64,000 nt of DNA from assembly GCF_040822065.1 (NCBI RefSeq), contig NZ_CP162005.1:3348001-3412000 (forward strand), read 5' to 3'. Position numbers and translations under genes: made by a program. Below, piece after piece: positions 37,894 through 46,073 of this stretch (positions are counted from its first letter, which is position 1; every line of letters starts with the position of its first letter). Source of the stretch: Pedobacter sp. WC2423 (lineage in GTDB: Bacteria; Bacteroidota; Bacteroidia; Sphingobacteriales; Sphingobacteriaceae). The notes beneath the pieces are model-generated. The model did not search any database, was not told where the DNA came from, and saw nothing but the letters and a program-made list of their open reading frames with translations.

Positions 37894-38292
37894 ATGAATT
37901 TCCACACCAGAAAATGGATCAAACCCGAAGATTTAAATCCTAACGGAAGCTTATTTGGAGGTAGTTTGTTAAGATGGATAGATGAAGAAGCAGCAATTTA
38001 CGCTATTGTTCAACTAGGCAATCCAAGAGTTGTTACCAAATATATTTCAGAAATCAACTTTGTAAGCTCTGCAAAACAGGGAGATATTATTGAGATGGGT
38101 ATTACTGCAATCGCTTTCGGAAATACTTCTTTAACGATGCGTTGTGAAGTACGCAACAAGATCACCAGAAAAAGCATTTTAACGATTGATAAAATGGTCT
38201 TTGTAAACGTTGATGAATATGGCAACCCTGTCGCACATGGCAGAAAAGAGATCAAATTTATAGAAGAGCAGTTCGCTGCCGAAGATAACTAG
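37894..38292 (+). CDS. Acyl-CoA thioesterase, hotdog fold (YciA/BFIT-like)
   Basis: A single hotdog domain of 132 aa hydrolyses acyl-CoA esters. Family features are the substrate-loop motif NPNGSLFGGSLLRWIDEEAAIYA with the catalytic Asp/Glu, and VVTKYISEINFVSSAKQGDIIEMG. It is cytosolic. The gene overlaps the 3' end of aroK on the other strand by 4 bp, so there is no room for a dedicated terminator. Confidence 0.9.
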   Translation: MNFHTRKWIKPEDLNPNGSLFGGSLLRWIDEEAAIYAIVQLGNPRVVTKYISEINFVSSAKQGDIIEMGITAIAFGNTSLTMRCEVRNKITRKSILTIDKMVFVNVDEYGNPVAHGRKEIKFIEEQFAAEDN

Positions 38293-38795
38293 TTCCGGGC
38301 CAGGATTTCTGCGCGGATATCGTCGGCGGTTAAGCTGATTCCACTCATCACCAATGATGCTTTAGCATAGAATGGTTCACGTTCAGCCAGTTTACTTTCA
38401 ATAAATTCAAGCACTCCTTCGGAAGTCAGGTTACGCAGCAGCGGACGCTTGGCTATTCCACTTTCCAGGCGTTTAGCCAGTGCGGCCGGCGGCATCTCAA
38501 TATAGATAGTTGTTCCATTAGCATTCATCCAGTCTATATTATCAAAGAAGCATGGTGTGCCTCCTCCTGTTGCAATTACACAGTTCTTAGGGTAATCAAA
38601 TGCCTGAAGGGTTTCACTTTCTAATTTACGGAAGGCTTCTTCTCCATGGGCTGAAAAATATTCACCTACAGCGAGTCCCGTATTTTTCTCAATCTGGTGA
38701 TCCAGATCAATCAGATCATAACCAAGCTTAGTCGCTAATTTTCTTCCCAGCGTACTCTTGCCGCATCCCATAAAACCAATCAGAAATATCTTCAT
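38289..38795 (-). CDS. aroK: Shikimate kinase
   Basis: This P-loop kinase phosphorylates shikimate in aromatic amino acid synthesis. The P-loop is FLIGFMGCGKSTLGRKLA; the shikimate-binding acidic motif is DLIDLDHQIEKNTG, and the ATGGGTPCF motif and the lid arginines (KRPLLRN) are present. The length of 168 aa is standard. Its ATG shares one base with the stop of the ABC permease upstream (TAATG on the minus strand), so the two are translationally coupled. Confidence 0.96.
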   Translation of the reverse strand: MKIFLIGFMGCGKSTLGRKLATKLGYDLIDLDHQIEKNTGLAVGEYFSAHGEEAFRKLESETLQAFDYPKNCVIATGGGTPCFFDNIDWMNANGTTIYIEMPPAALAKRLESGIAKRPLLRNLTSEGVLEFIESKLAEREPFYAKASLVMSGISLTADDIRAEILARN

Positions 38796-39856
38796 TAATT
38801 ATTCAATTTTACCCTCGGGTCAACAAGGGCGTACAATACGTCTACAAAAATATTAATTACTACGAATACCAGTGCAATAAAAAGAATTGATCCCATAACT
38901 ACAGGGAAATCGGACATCTCCAAAGCTCTGACTGTAGCCCTGCCCAGCCCATTATAACCAAAAATATATTCTACAAAGAAAGAACCGGCAAGTAAAGAGG
39001 CAAACCAACCGGAAATCGCTGTAATCACAGGATTCATAGCGTTCTTTAAAGCATGTTTATAAATGATCGCATTCCGCCCCAGACCTTTGGCACGTGCGGT
39101 ACGGATATAATCCTGTGCCAGTATATCCAGCATTGCTGTTCTGGTGAGCTGTACGATAATTGCCAGCGGGCGCAGTCCAAGTGTAAGCACTGGTAATACC
39201 AGGTTTTTCAACGTCAGCACTTCTCCTTTAAAAGGATCATAGCTATATAAACTCCCCGACATATTCAATCCCGTATACGGGCCGAGTACAAAGCCGAAAA
39301 ACCAGGCGATGATAATACCCGCAAAAAATGAAGGTGCTGATAAACCCATGATTGCAAAAGCATTCACGGCATGATCAATCCATGTGTTTTTATATACTGC
39401 TGATAGTACACCGAGTAAAATACCTAAGCAGGTAGCAAACAGCATAGCTGTTGCAGCCAATACGAAGGTGTTAGGGACAGTTTCTGATAGAATTGTTGAT
39501 ACTTCCCGCTTTGTTTGATAAGATCGCCTTAGATAAGGCCATTTCAGGGCAATCACATCAGCGGAAGAACAGCTGATCAAACGCATATAATGATACTTTT
39601 CCTGCGCCTGTTTGTTATCGTCATGAAAACCTACCGGAGAGAGGTCATTCAGAAAAAGGACAAATTGCATAGGTTTTGAACGGTCTAATCCGAATTCTTT
39701 ACGTACAGCTTCTAAAGATTGTACATCGGCGCGCTGTCCCAGCGTCATCCTTGCCGGATCGCCCGGAAGGATGTTGAACAGAACAAATACAACTACGACC
39801 ACACCCGCCATCACAGCGAGCCCATAGCAGAATTTCCTGAGCGCGTAAAACCACAT
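38795..39856 (-). CDS. ABC transporter permease, DppB/OppB type
   Basis: This inner membrane permease of peptide/nickel-type importers is 353 aa with about six helices. The first helix block is FCYGLAVMAGVVVVVFVLFNILPGDPARM and the EAA loop is RTARAKGLGRNAIIYKHALKN. A periplasmic insertion of about 60 residues (LNDLSPVGFHDDNKQAQEKY region) is seen in Bacteroidetes members. The usual partners (second permease, ATPases, binding protein) are not in this window, so it is genetically isolated. It lies between the DoxX-type gene (5-bp gap) and aroK (1-bp overlap). Confidence 0.92.
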   Translation of the reverse strand: MWFYALRKFCYGLAVMAGVVVVVFVLFNILPGDPARMTLGQRADVQSLEAVRKEFGLDRSKPMQFVLFLNDLSPVGFHDDNKQAQEKYHYMRLISCSSADVIALKWPYLRRSYQTKREVSTILSETVPNTFVLAATAMLFATCLGILLGVLSAVYKNTWIDHAVNAFAIMGLSAPSFFAGIIIAWFFGFVLGPYTGLNMSGSLYSYDPFKGEVLTLKNLVLPVLTLGLRPLAIIVQLTRTAMLDILAQDYIRTARAKGLGRNAIIYKHALKNAMNPVITAISGWFASLLAGSFFVEYIFGYNGLGRATVRALEMSDFPVVMGSILFIALVFVVINIFVDVLYALVDPRVKLNN

Positions 39857-39861
39857 CTGAT

Positions 39862-41013
39862 TTACTTATTGAAGTAAGTGGCTTTTAATTTTTCCAGTGA
39901 AGGCAGAGACTGATAACTCCATTTATTAATTACCACCCCGTTTTTCAATAATACAATACCCGGGTTAGCTCTGACCATACTTTTTAAAGGTACAGCATCG
40001 GCATAAAATACCTCTGCAAACAATTTGTGTTTTTTACTGAATACCGCAGCATCCTGTGCAGAATTAGACGTCAGCAATACCGTACGGATATTGAATTGTT
40101 CTGTCAGATCCAGCGTCATTGCGTTCAATTTCCCAATCGCATCTTCATCTGTATGATTCAGGTTATAGGCAACGATCAAAATATTATAATATGGATTTTC
40201 TATCAGTTCTTTGGTATAATCGGTTCCTGAGGCATCACTGATTACTAAATCTTTGATTTTAGCTTCGTAACCTTTCTTAATCAGTTTCTGTACCGGCTGA
40301 CCTACGATTTCCCAGTTATTATCTTTCCATATTTCTGTTTTCAGATAATCTTTATCACTCATTTCTTTAGTTTCCCCGGTCGCTTTATTTTTCAGCTTAT
40401 ACATGATCAGATAAAGATCCGGTTCTGCACCAGCAGGAATCTTCATCGCCTCTGGTAAGCTGGCTCCTTTTTTATAAGGTAAAAAGTCGAGTACAGGAAG
40501 GTAGGTATAAGTGTAGATACTGAAGATTACAGCAAGTGCAACTACAGCAATCAAACCAATCTTTTGCTGGCCGGGATTTGTGGTCAGCGGTAAAATTTTA
40601 TTGCGGTTGATAAACAGGTATACAATGAGTACCAGCAAGATCAGATCTTTTGAGAAAGATTGCCATGGCGTTAATGGAATGGCATCTCCGAAACAACCGC
40701 ATGAAGTCACAACTTTAAAAGCAGCAGAAACAAAGGTCAGAAAAGTAAAAAAGATGATAATCCCAAGCAGGCCTGTAGTCACTTTCTTACCCCAGAAACC
40801 AAATAGTAATAACGCACCCAATACAATTTCAAGCACACAAAGAAAGATAGCTATCCCGGTTGCATAAGGACTAAAGACAGCCATATGAAATACATCAAAG
40901 TATTCCTCCAGCTTATAACCGAACCCCAGCGGATCGTTGGCCTTAATCAGACCTGAGAAAATAAAAAGTATACCTACAAATATTCTTGAAAAATTCAGCG
41001 CAGCTTTGTTCAT
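39862..41013 (-). CDS. BT_3928-type DoxX/MauE-like membrane protein with C-terminal thioredoxin-like domain
   Basis: The N-terminal half has DoxX/MauE-like helices (RIFVGILFIFSGLIKANDPLGFGYKLEEYF, then three further helices up to about residue 180). The C-terminal half (about 200-383) looks like a soluble thioredoxin-like fold without a CxxC pair (NIRTVLLTSNSAQDAAVFSK and AVPLKSMVRANPGIVLLKNG are typical late-strand motifs). Function is unknown; the fold suggests membrane redox or thiol work. This protein is found next to DUF1599, folP and cdaA in many Bacteroidota, as here. Confidence 0.85.
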   Translation of the reverse strand: MNKAALNFSRIFVGILFIFSGLIKANDPLGFGYKLEEYFDVFHMAVFSPYATGIAIFLCVLEIVLGALLLFGFWGKKVTTGLLGIIIFFTFLTFVSAAFKVVTSCGCFGDAIPLTPWQSFSKDLILLVLIVYLFINRNKILPLTTNPGQQKIGLIAVVALAVIFSIYTYTYLPVLDFLPYKKGASLPEAMKIPAGAEPDLYLIMYKLKNKATGETKEMSDKDYLKTEIWKDNNWEIVGQPVQKLIKKGYEAKIKDLVISDASGTDYTKELIENPYYNILIVAYNLNHTDEDAIGKLNAMTLDLTEQFNIRTVLLTSNSAQDAAVFSKKHKLFAEVFYADAVPLKSMVRANPGIVLLKNGVVINKWSYQSLPSLEKLKATYFNK

Positions 41014-41041
41014 CTTTTTACAGCTATTTTTATGATTGATA

Positions 41042-41584
41042 TTATTTCACGTCCATTCTGATCAATGCAAAAACTGCATAATTCAGCATATCCTGATAGT
41101 TGGCAACCACGCCTTCTGAGGCTACAGTTTCTCCAAGGTTATCTTCAATTTGTTTCACCCTGAATACTTTCATCAGAATAAGGTCGGTCAGTGAACTGAC
41201 TCTCATATCTCTCCATGCTTCACCGTAATCATGATTTTTGGCCAACATTAAATCTTTTGTTTCCTGTATCTTCTGATCAAACAAAGTTTCCACTTTGGAC
41301 AGCTCCAGTTCGTTCGGGTCATTCGCTGTCATTTCACTTTGCATCATCGCGATCACACAGTAATTGATAATACCAATATATTCAGGAATGATTCCCTCTC
41401 CCACTTTAGAAACTTTCTTCTCTTCCAGGGTACGGATACGCTGGGCTTTGATGAACAGCTGATCGGTAATTGAGGATAATCGCAGGATACGCCAGGCTGT
41501 TCCGTAGTCTTTGGTTTTCTTTAAAAAAAGCGATTTACAAACCGCAATTACTGAGTCGAATTCTTGTGAGGTATTTGTTGCCAA
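41042..41584 (-). CDS. DUF1599 protein
   Basis: The 180-aa cytosolic protein is made of two similar halves, each with a K(T/N)xDYGxAWR-like motif (KTKDYGTAWRILRLSSITDQL and KNHDYGEAWRDMRVSSLTDL). This internal duplication defines DUF1599, which has been suggested to be a nucleotide-modifying or house-cleaning fold related to MazG-like helices, but no activity is certain. It is transcribed divergently from folP, with 67 bp between the two start codons. Confidence 0.88.
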   Translation of the reverse strand: MATNTSQEFDSVIAVCKSLFLKKTKDYGTAWRILRLSSITDQLFIKAQRIRTLEEKKVSKVGEGIIPEYIGIINYCVIAMMQSEMTANDPNELELSKVETLFDQKIQETKDLMLAKNHDYGEAWRDMRVSSLTDLILMKVFRVKQIEDNLGETVASEGVVANYQDMLNYAVFALIRMDVK

Positions 41585-41637
41585 AACAATTAAAATATTT
41601 AGAGTCTGATAAATTTTAAACGGCTATTTTAATACTG

Positions 41638-41645
41638 TATTTTTG
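41638..41645 (+). promoter_or_regulatory. Candidate -7 box of folP-cdaA, implying an almost leaderless mRNA
   Basis: TATTTTTG matches TAnnTTTG exactly and ends 6 bp before the ATG at 41652. If used, transcription would begin at or next to the start codon and make an upstream TTG start (41643) impossible. No clear -33 TTG is visible in the short divergent gap. Confidence 0.35.
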
Positions 41646-41651
41646 TACAGA

Positions 41652-42512
41652 ATGATGGCTAAAGATACGTTTTTAAACCGAAAAATAACACTTAACCTAA
41701 AAGGTGAACTCCTTGATTTAAGCCGCCCGTGTGTGATGGGTATCCTGAATTTAACCCCGGATTCTTTCTATAGCAACAGCAGAACGGGATCCATTGATGC
41801 GGCCCTGGAAAGAGCAGAAACCTGCCTTAAAGAAGGTGCTGCTTTTATTGATATCGGAGCTTATTCTTCCCGTCCCGGAGCAGCTGAAGTGACTACAGAC
41901 GAGGAACTCCGGAGAATGATCCCTGCAATTACAGCAATCAGTAAAAGATTTCCGGAAGCTAAGTTATCTATTGATACTTTCCGTGCTAAAGTTGCGAAGG
42001 AAAGTATTGAAGCGGGAGCGCATGTGGTGAATGATATTTCGGGCGGAAACCTCGATGAGCTGATGTTTGATACCGTTGCGGCATTAAATGTACCTTATAT
42101 CCTGATGCATATGCAAGGGACACCTCAAACCATGCAGCAAAAACCCGTTTATAAAAATATAGGACTTGAAGTAGTGGATTATCTTGCAGAAAAAGTGAGT
42201 ACTTTAAGAGCATTGGGTGTTAAAGATATTATCCTGGATCCTGGTTTCGGCTTTGCTAAAAATACGACACACAATTATCAGTTAATGAATCAGCTGGAAA
42301 ATCTGGATGTATTTGGTTTACCGGTACTGGTTGGTATTTCAAGAAAATCGATGATCTATAAATTATTAGGCACTACCGCTGATGAAGCACTGAATGGAAC
42401 TACGATATTAAATACCATCGCCTTACAAAAGGGGGCAGCAATTTTACGTGTGCATGATGTAAAGGCCGCAGCTGAGTGCATTGCAATTGTCGAAAAAATG
42501 CAACAATCTTAA
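41652..42512 (+). CDS. folP: Dihydropteroate synthase
   Basis: It joins p-aminobenzoate to the pterin diphosphate in folate synthesis and is the target of sulfonamides. The two signature blocks are VMGILNLTPDSFYSNS and GAAFIDIGAYSSRPGA. The binding loops LSIDTFRAKVAKE, HVVNDISGG, ILDPGFGFAKN and VGISRKSM follow in the normal order of the TIM barrel. The start is one of two adjacent ATG codons (41652 or 41655); an in-frame TTG at 41643 overlaps the likely promoter. cdaA begins 21 bp after its stop, a pairing conserved in Bacteroidota. Confidence 0.96.
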   Translation: MMAKDTFLNRKITLNLKGELLDLSRPCVMGILNLTPDSFYSNSRTGSIDAALERAETCLKEGAAFIDIGAYSSRPGAAEVTTDEELRRMIPAITAISKRFPEAKLSIDTFRAKVAKESIEAGAHVVNDISGGNLDELMFDTVAALNVPYILMHMQGTPQTMQQKPVYKNIGLEVVDYLAEKVSTLRALGVKDIILDPGFGFAKNTTHNYQLMNQLENLDVFGLPVLVGISRKSMIYKLLGTTADEALNGTTILNTIALQKGAAILRVHDVKAAAECIAIVEKMQQS

Positions 42513-42533
42513 TATTTTCCTAACTTGGCAACA

Positions 42534-43325
42534 ATGAAAGGCTTTGACTTTGATTTTCTAACAATAACAGTCACGGATGTAGTGGACATTTTGTTCGTTG
42601 CCTTCCTGATCTATTATACTTATAACCTGATTAAAAATACACTGGCAGTTAATTTACTCCTGGGTATGTTTATCATCCTGATCCTGTGGTTTGTGGTGGA
42701 CGCGTTAAATATGCGCCTGTTATCAACCATCATTAACAAATTCATGAGTGTGGGGATCATTGCTTTGATTGTGATTTTCCAGCCCGAGATCAGGCGGTTC
42801 TTACTGTTAATTGGTAAAAACACTTTTTTACAAAAGAATAAAGCCTGGTGGGGATATTTATTTGGCAGCAAAGATATTGAACGCGATAACCTGGTGAGGA
42901 TCAAACCCATTATTGATGCTTGTAAAAGTATGAAGAAGTCCAGAACAGGGGCTTTGATTGTGTTTGTTAAATTTTACGATGATCAGTTATTTGCCAATAG
43001 TTGTGAATTGATCGATTCTAAAATCTCTAAACGTTTGTTAGAAAGTATATTTCAGAAATATAGTCCTTTACATGATGGAGCAGTAGTTATTGCTGAAAAT
43101 AAGATTAAAAGTGCCAGCTGCATCCTGCCGCTGACAGACAATGATAAATTGCCTCCGCAATTCGGTTTACGCCACCGTGCAGGAATTGGCGTTTCTGAAA
43201 CTACAGACGCTGTTGCAGTTATTGTATCGGAAGAAACTGGTGAAATTGCTTATGCGAAACAAGGCAGGGTAAGGATGAATGTTTCTTTTGGAGAACTGGA
43301 AAAGCTACTGAACAAGGATTTTTAA
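42534..43325 (+). CDS. cdaA: Diadenylate cyclase CdaA
   Basis: It makes cyclic di-AMP from two ATP. Three N-terminal membrane helices (about residues 13-80) lead to a DAC domain with the catalytic DGA motif (SPLHDGAVVIAENKI) and the ATP-binding RHR motif (FGLRHRAGIGVSE). The ATG at 42534 is chosen over a TTG at 42525 as it gives a usual N-terminus. The length of 263 aa is normal. No CdaR or GlmM gene, partners in Firmicutes, lies nearby; here the neighbour is folP. Confidence 0.95.
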   Translation: MKGFDFDFLTITVTDVVDILFVAFLIYYTYNLIKNTLAVNLLLGMFIILILWFVVDALNMRLLSTIINKFMSVGIIALIVIFQPEIRRFLLLIGKNTFLQKNKAWWGYLFGSKDIERDNLVRIKPIIDACKSMKKSRTGALIVFVKFYDDQLFANSCELIDSKISKRLLESIFQKYSPLHDGAVVIAENKIKSASCILPLTDNDKLPPQFGLRHRAGIGVSETTDAVAVIVSEETGEIAYAKQGRVRMNVSFGELEKLLNKDF

Positions 43326-43363
43326 GCTGTTCAAACAGCAGTATTCTCAGAAATCCGGACGCA

Positions 43364-43391
43364 ATAAAAAATCCGGTACAAAGACCGGATT
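43364..43391 (-). terminator. Terminator of the bacilliredoxin gene (minus strand)
   Basis: AATCCGGT (43370-43377) pairs with ACCGGATT (43384-43391). On the minus strand the stem is followed by TTTTTTATTG. It lies between cdaA and the bacilliredoxin gene, and may weakly serve cdaA as well. Confidence 0.75.
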
Positions 43392-43431
43392 CCTTACCGG
43401 TATACACCGGACATATCTTTTAAGATATCAA

Positions 43432-43842
43432 TTAGCAATATTGATCAAAAGCACCTTTAAGGTTATCAGCGATCATTTGAGCTGCACGTCCTTCAATTTG
43501 ATGACGTTCAATCATATGTACTAATTTACCGTCTTTGAACAATGCCATAGCTGGTGAAGATGGAGGAAAAGGTACCATGTAACTTCTTGCTCTGTCTACT
43601 GCTTCTTTTTCCATTCCTGCAAAAACAGTAATCATTTTATCAGGGTGTTTTTCATTAGCAGCTGCTAATTTTGCTGCTGGTCTTGCATTTGAAGCTGCAC
43701 AGCCACAAACAGAATTCACAACTACAAAAACAGTTCCTTCTGAAGAAATCGCGTTGTCCACATCTTCTGCAGTTTTCATTTCTTCAAAACCTACATTCGT
43801 AAGTTCTGCACGCATTGGTTCAACTAAATATTCTGGATACAT
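43432..43842 (-). CDS. BrxA/BrxB family bacilliredoxin (YphP/YqiW)
   Basis: This is a 136-aa thioredoxin-like protein with the C46-G-C48 motif (VVNSVCGCAASNARPAA) that defines the family. In Bacillus, bacilliredoxins remove bacillithiol from oxidised protein thiols. Bacteroidota homologues are widespread; some Bacteroidota make bacillithiol. It is cytosolic. It is monocistronic, with a terminator downstream. Confidence 0.92.
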   Translation of the reverse strand: MYPEYLVEPMRAELTNVGFEEMKTAEDVDNAISSEGTVFVVVNSVCGCAASNARPAAKLAAANEKHPDKMITVFAGMEKEAVDRARSYMVPFPPSSPAMALFKDGKLVHMIERHQIEGRAAQMIADNLKGAFDQYC

Positions 43843-43987
43843 ATATAAAAGCTTTAATATTATTCAATTTTACTATACAAAGGTACTGCACTGTTACATA
43901 GCATCAAAGGAATACTCATGGGCTGACCCGTTTTTTACCTTGAAATTACTTTGAACCGGTGGTCTTGCAAATTCAAATCTAACAGGA

Positions 43988-44761
43988 TTAAATGATTTCA
44001 AAAGCAGTTTTTCCCTTTGGAATATAGAACATCATATCAAGCATCAGTTCTTCTTTAGTTTCTTCATTCACCAGGTACAAAGCAGATTCACCATTGATTT
44101 TCTTTAATGCAGCCATCTTTCCGTTCCCGTAAGTCTGCAACACAGCATTGGCAGGAATAGGTGCAACTTTAAATCCAGCCTCAAAATCTTCAATTAAACC
44201 GGCAATCCTTGCATCGGCCTGTTTTGGGCTCATATACATAGAAGTGACCATAATATGTTCGCGGTTAGTAATTACTTCTTTAAAACGATCATATCTCTTA
44301 TTATTAATTAATGTAGCTATATTTTGATAAGCTGCTCTCAACTTCTCATTCATATCTTCCACATCTTTAAGGTTAGTTCCCTCCTGCCAGCCTTTCAGCT
44401 GATAAGGAACAGTTGCGTTAAAGGTTAACTGATGACGTAAGACCGGTATTTTTTGTTCCTCTTTTACAGGCGCAAACTGATAAGCTGCCAGCTGCTCTTT
44501 AAATACAAAATCCTTGTCTACATCATACAACTTGATATTAAATTTAAGCATTGCAGCAGGGTCAAGGCTCAGCTGTCCGGAATGCGGGAGTAAAGTTGCA
44601 GAGATCGTTTGCACTCCACTCTCCAGAATAGAGAAATTCACTGGAGTCATAGAGGCAACCTGCCCCGGAATATCCAGTGTCATTACAGAAATGTCGTTAA
44701 TGCGGATTTCAAACATGCAATGTGCCACACTGAAATCGACCATATAATAGGGTTGTCTCAT
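43988..44761 (-). CDS. Unrecognised protein at the end of the T6SS cargo operon
   Basis: The ATG at 44761 is preferred because it starts directly with MRQPYYMVDFSVAHCMFEI and avoids overlap with the preceding gene; an in-frame TTG earlier (44815) would overlap it by 47 bp. The 257-aa protein has no signal peptide or membrane helix. The first half is rich in beta-strand-like alternation (RINDISVMTLDIPGQVASMT) and the second in helices. I do not recognise a family. As the last gene of a type VI cargo operon, beside two small secreted proteins, it may be an immunity or accessory factor. Confidence 0.75.
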   Translation of the reverse strand: MRQPYYMVDFSVAHCMFEIRINDISVMTLDIPGQVASMTPVNFSILESGVQTISATLLPHSGQLSLDPAAMLKFNIKLYDVDKDFVFKEQLAAYQFAPVKEEQKIPVLRHQLTFNATVPYQLKGWQEGTNLKDVEDMNEKLRAAYQNIATLINNKRYDRFKEVITNREHIMVTSMYMSPKQADARIAGLIEDFEAGFKVAPIPANAVLQTYGNGKMAALKKINGESALYLVNEETKEELMLDMMFYIPKGKTAFEII

Positions 44762-44768
44762 CAGATTT

Positions 44769-45413
44769 TTATTTTTTATTTGCCGTTGGAAGTAGTTTAC
44801 TGGCTTCACGTACATCCAGATTGATACTTGAAGAATAACCTTTCAATGCTGCCAGTTCGGATACCTGGGAATTTGAATAGTTCAGAATCGCCAGTCTTGC
44901 TTCTTCATGTTTCTCCTTTGACATCGCATCCGTAAAAAAATGACCAATGGTTGTTTTAGGATCTATCCATACCCGGTTAAAATACTGAACGTTTTCACTA
45001 AAAACAGTGGTATAAGCATCAGTAGGGTAAGGTGCTTTTCCTAATTTCTTATCCAGGGCGGCAGCAAGAGCTTTAACTTGTGGCTCAGAAAACACTTTAA
45101 GCTCCACAAAACTTATCGTACTGTCTTTACGGGAATAATGAATAATAACCCTGTTCACAGAATCACCTAGTTTCCCTGATAAGTCAACACCATTAAACTT
45201 CATCACTTTTGGATCTGCACTTTCAAATATATCATATTGTGCCAGTGTCCAGCTCGTAGTTTTACCTCCCTTTACAGGTAATGAGGTACCTTTGAGAGCC
45301 TGACCTATCGTTTCTTTAAAATTGATATGAGCCAGGTCAAATTCAGCCGGTTTCTCACTTTTGCATGAGCAGCTGATCAGTACAATTAAAGCTAAGTAGA
45401 TTGATGTTTTCAT
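44769..45413 (-). CDS. Unrecognised lipoprotein in the T6SS cargo operon
   Basis: A lipoprotein signal with lipobox is visible (ALIVLISCSCKSEKP), so the mature 190-residue protein is anchored to a membrane in the envelope. It has no known motif. The central part is mixed alpha/beta and ends in a helix (LAALKGYSSSINLDVREASKLL). Periplasmic, membrane-tethered small proteins beside T6SS effectors are often immunity proteins, so protection against an envelope-acting effector of this island is a reasonable guess. It lies 7 bp before the terminal gene and 19 bp after the preceding one. Confidence 0.8.
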   Translation of the reverse strand: MKTSIYLALIVLISCSCKSEKPAEFDLAHINFKETIGQALKGTSLPVKGGKTTSWTLAQYDIFESADPKVMKFNGVDLSGKLGDSVNRVIIHYSRKDSTISFVELKVFSEPQVKALAAALDKKLGKAPYPTDAYTTVFSENVQYFNRVWIDPKTTIGHFFTDAMSKEKHEEARLAILNYSNSQVSELAALKGYSSSINLDVREASKLLPTANKK

Positions 45414-45432
45414 TATAATTTGTTTTTTAAGT

Positions 45433-46071
45433 CTATTCCTGAAGTCTCTTATAAGACCTCTTCAGCCTTTCGGCTACCGTATCACTACTGCCCTGATCAG
45501 CAACCTTAGTACCATTATCAATGATAAACAGATCTGTTGAAAAATCCGGCTTGCCATCTATCTCCGTATAATTATCAGCAACGACAATTGTTTGGTTTGT
45601 TTTCTTATTTACATAAAATACTGCTGGATAACCCAGTACCTCTCCGGTAGCCCTGGGTTTTGGAACAGCTGCAAGTACAGTTCCCTTGCCGTATTTCGCA
45701 GCTATATATTTTCCTATTTTTTTAGCTTCTGCTTTTTTCTGTATTCTGATCACCAGACCGGCCAGTTTTGTATGCGCCTGATCACTAAAAAGAAATGAAA
45801 TTGTACTGCTCAGGTCTGATTTAGAACCACTTTGGCTGCCATCTGTAAATTGCAGCGTACCAAATCTGAATTTATTAACGCTTTTGGTTGTCAGACAGGG
45901 TAAAGTTGTGGACATCTCTCTTTCCTCAGGATAAGCATCTTTACCTTTTAATACCTCAGTGATCGCAGTTCGGTAAGCCAGTTTTTCAAGGTCATACTTA
46001 GTCTGCGCTTTTACTATATTGATCATAAAAACAGTGACCAGTGTAAGTGTTAAAATTATATTCTTTTTCAT
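45433..46071 (-). CDS. Unrecognised exported protein downstream of the OmpA-domain protein
   Basis: A signal peptide (MKKNIILTLTLVTVFMINIVKAQ) leads to a mature periplasmic protein of about 190 residues with no recognised family. It begins 2 bp after the stop of the large OmpA-domain gene, so the two are probably translated together. It and the next lipoprotein are of similar size and may be alternative immunity proteins for the same effector; their sequences are not obviously alike. Confidence 0.8.
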   Translation of the reverse strand: MKKNIILTLTLVTVFMINIVKAQTKYDLEKLAYRTAITEVLKGKDAYPEEREMSTTLPCLTTKSVNKFRFGTLQFTDGSQSGSKSDLSSTISFLFSDQAHTKLAGLVIRIQKKAEAKKIGKYIAAKYGKGTVLAAVPKPRATGEVLGYPAVFYVNKKTNQTIVVADNYTEIDGKPDFSTDLFIIDNGTKVADQGSSDTVAERLKRSYKRLQE

Positions 46072-46073
46072 AA

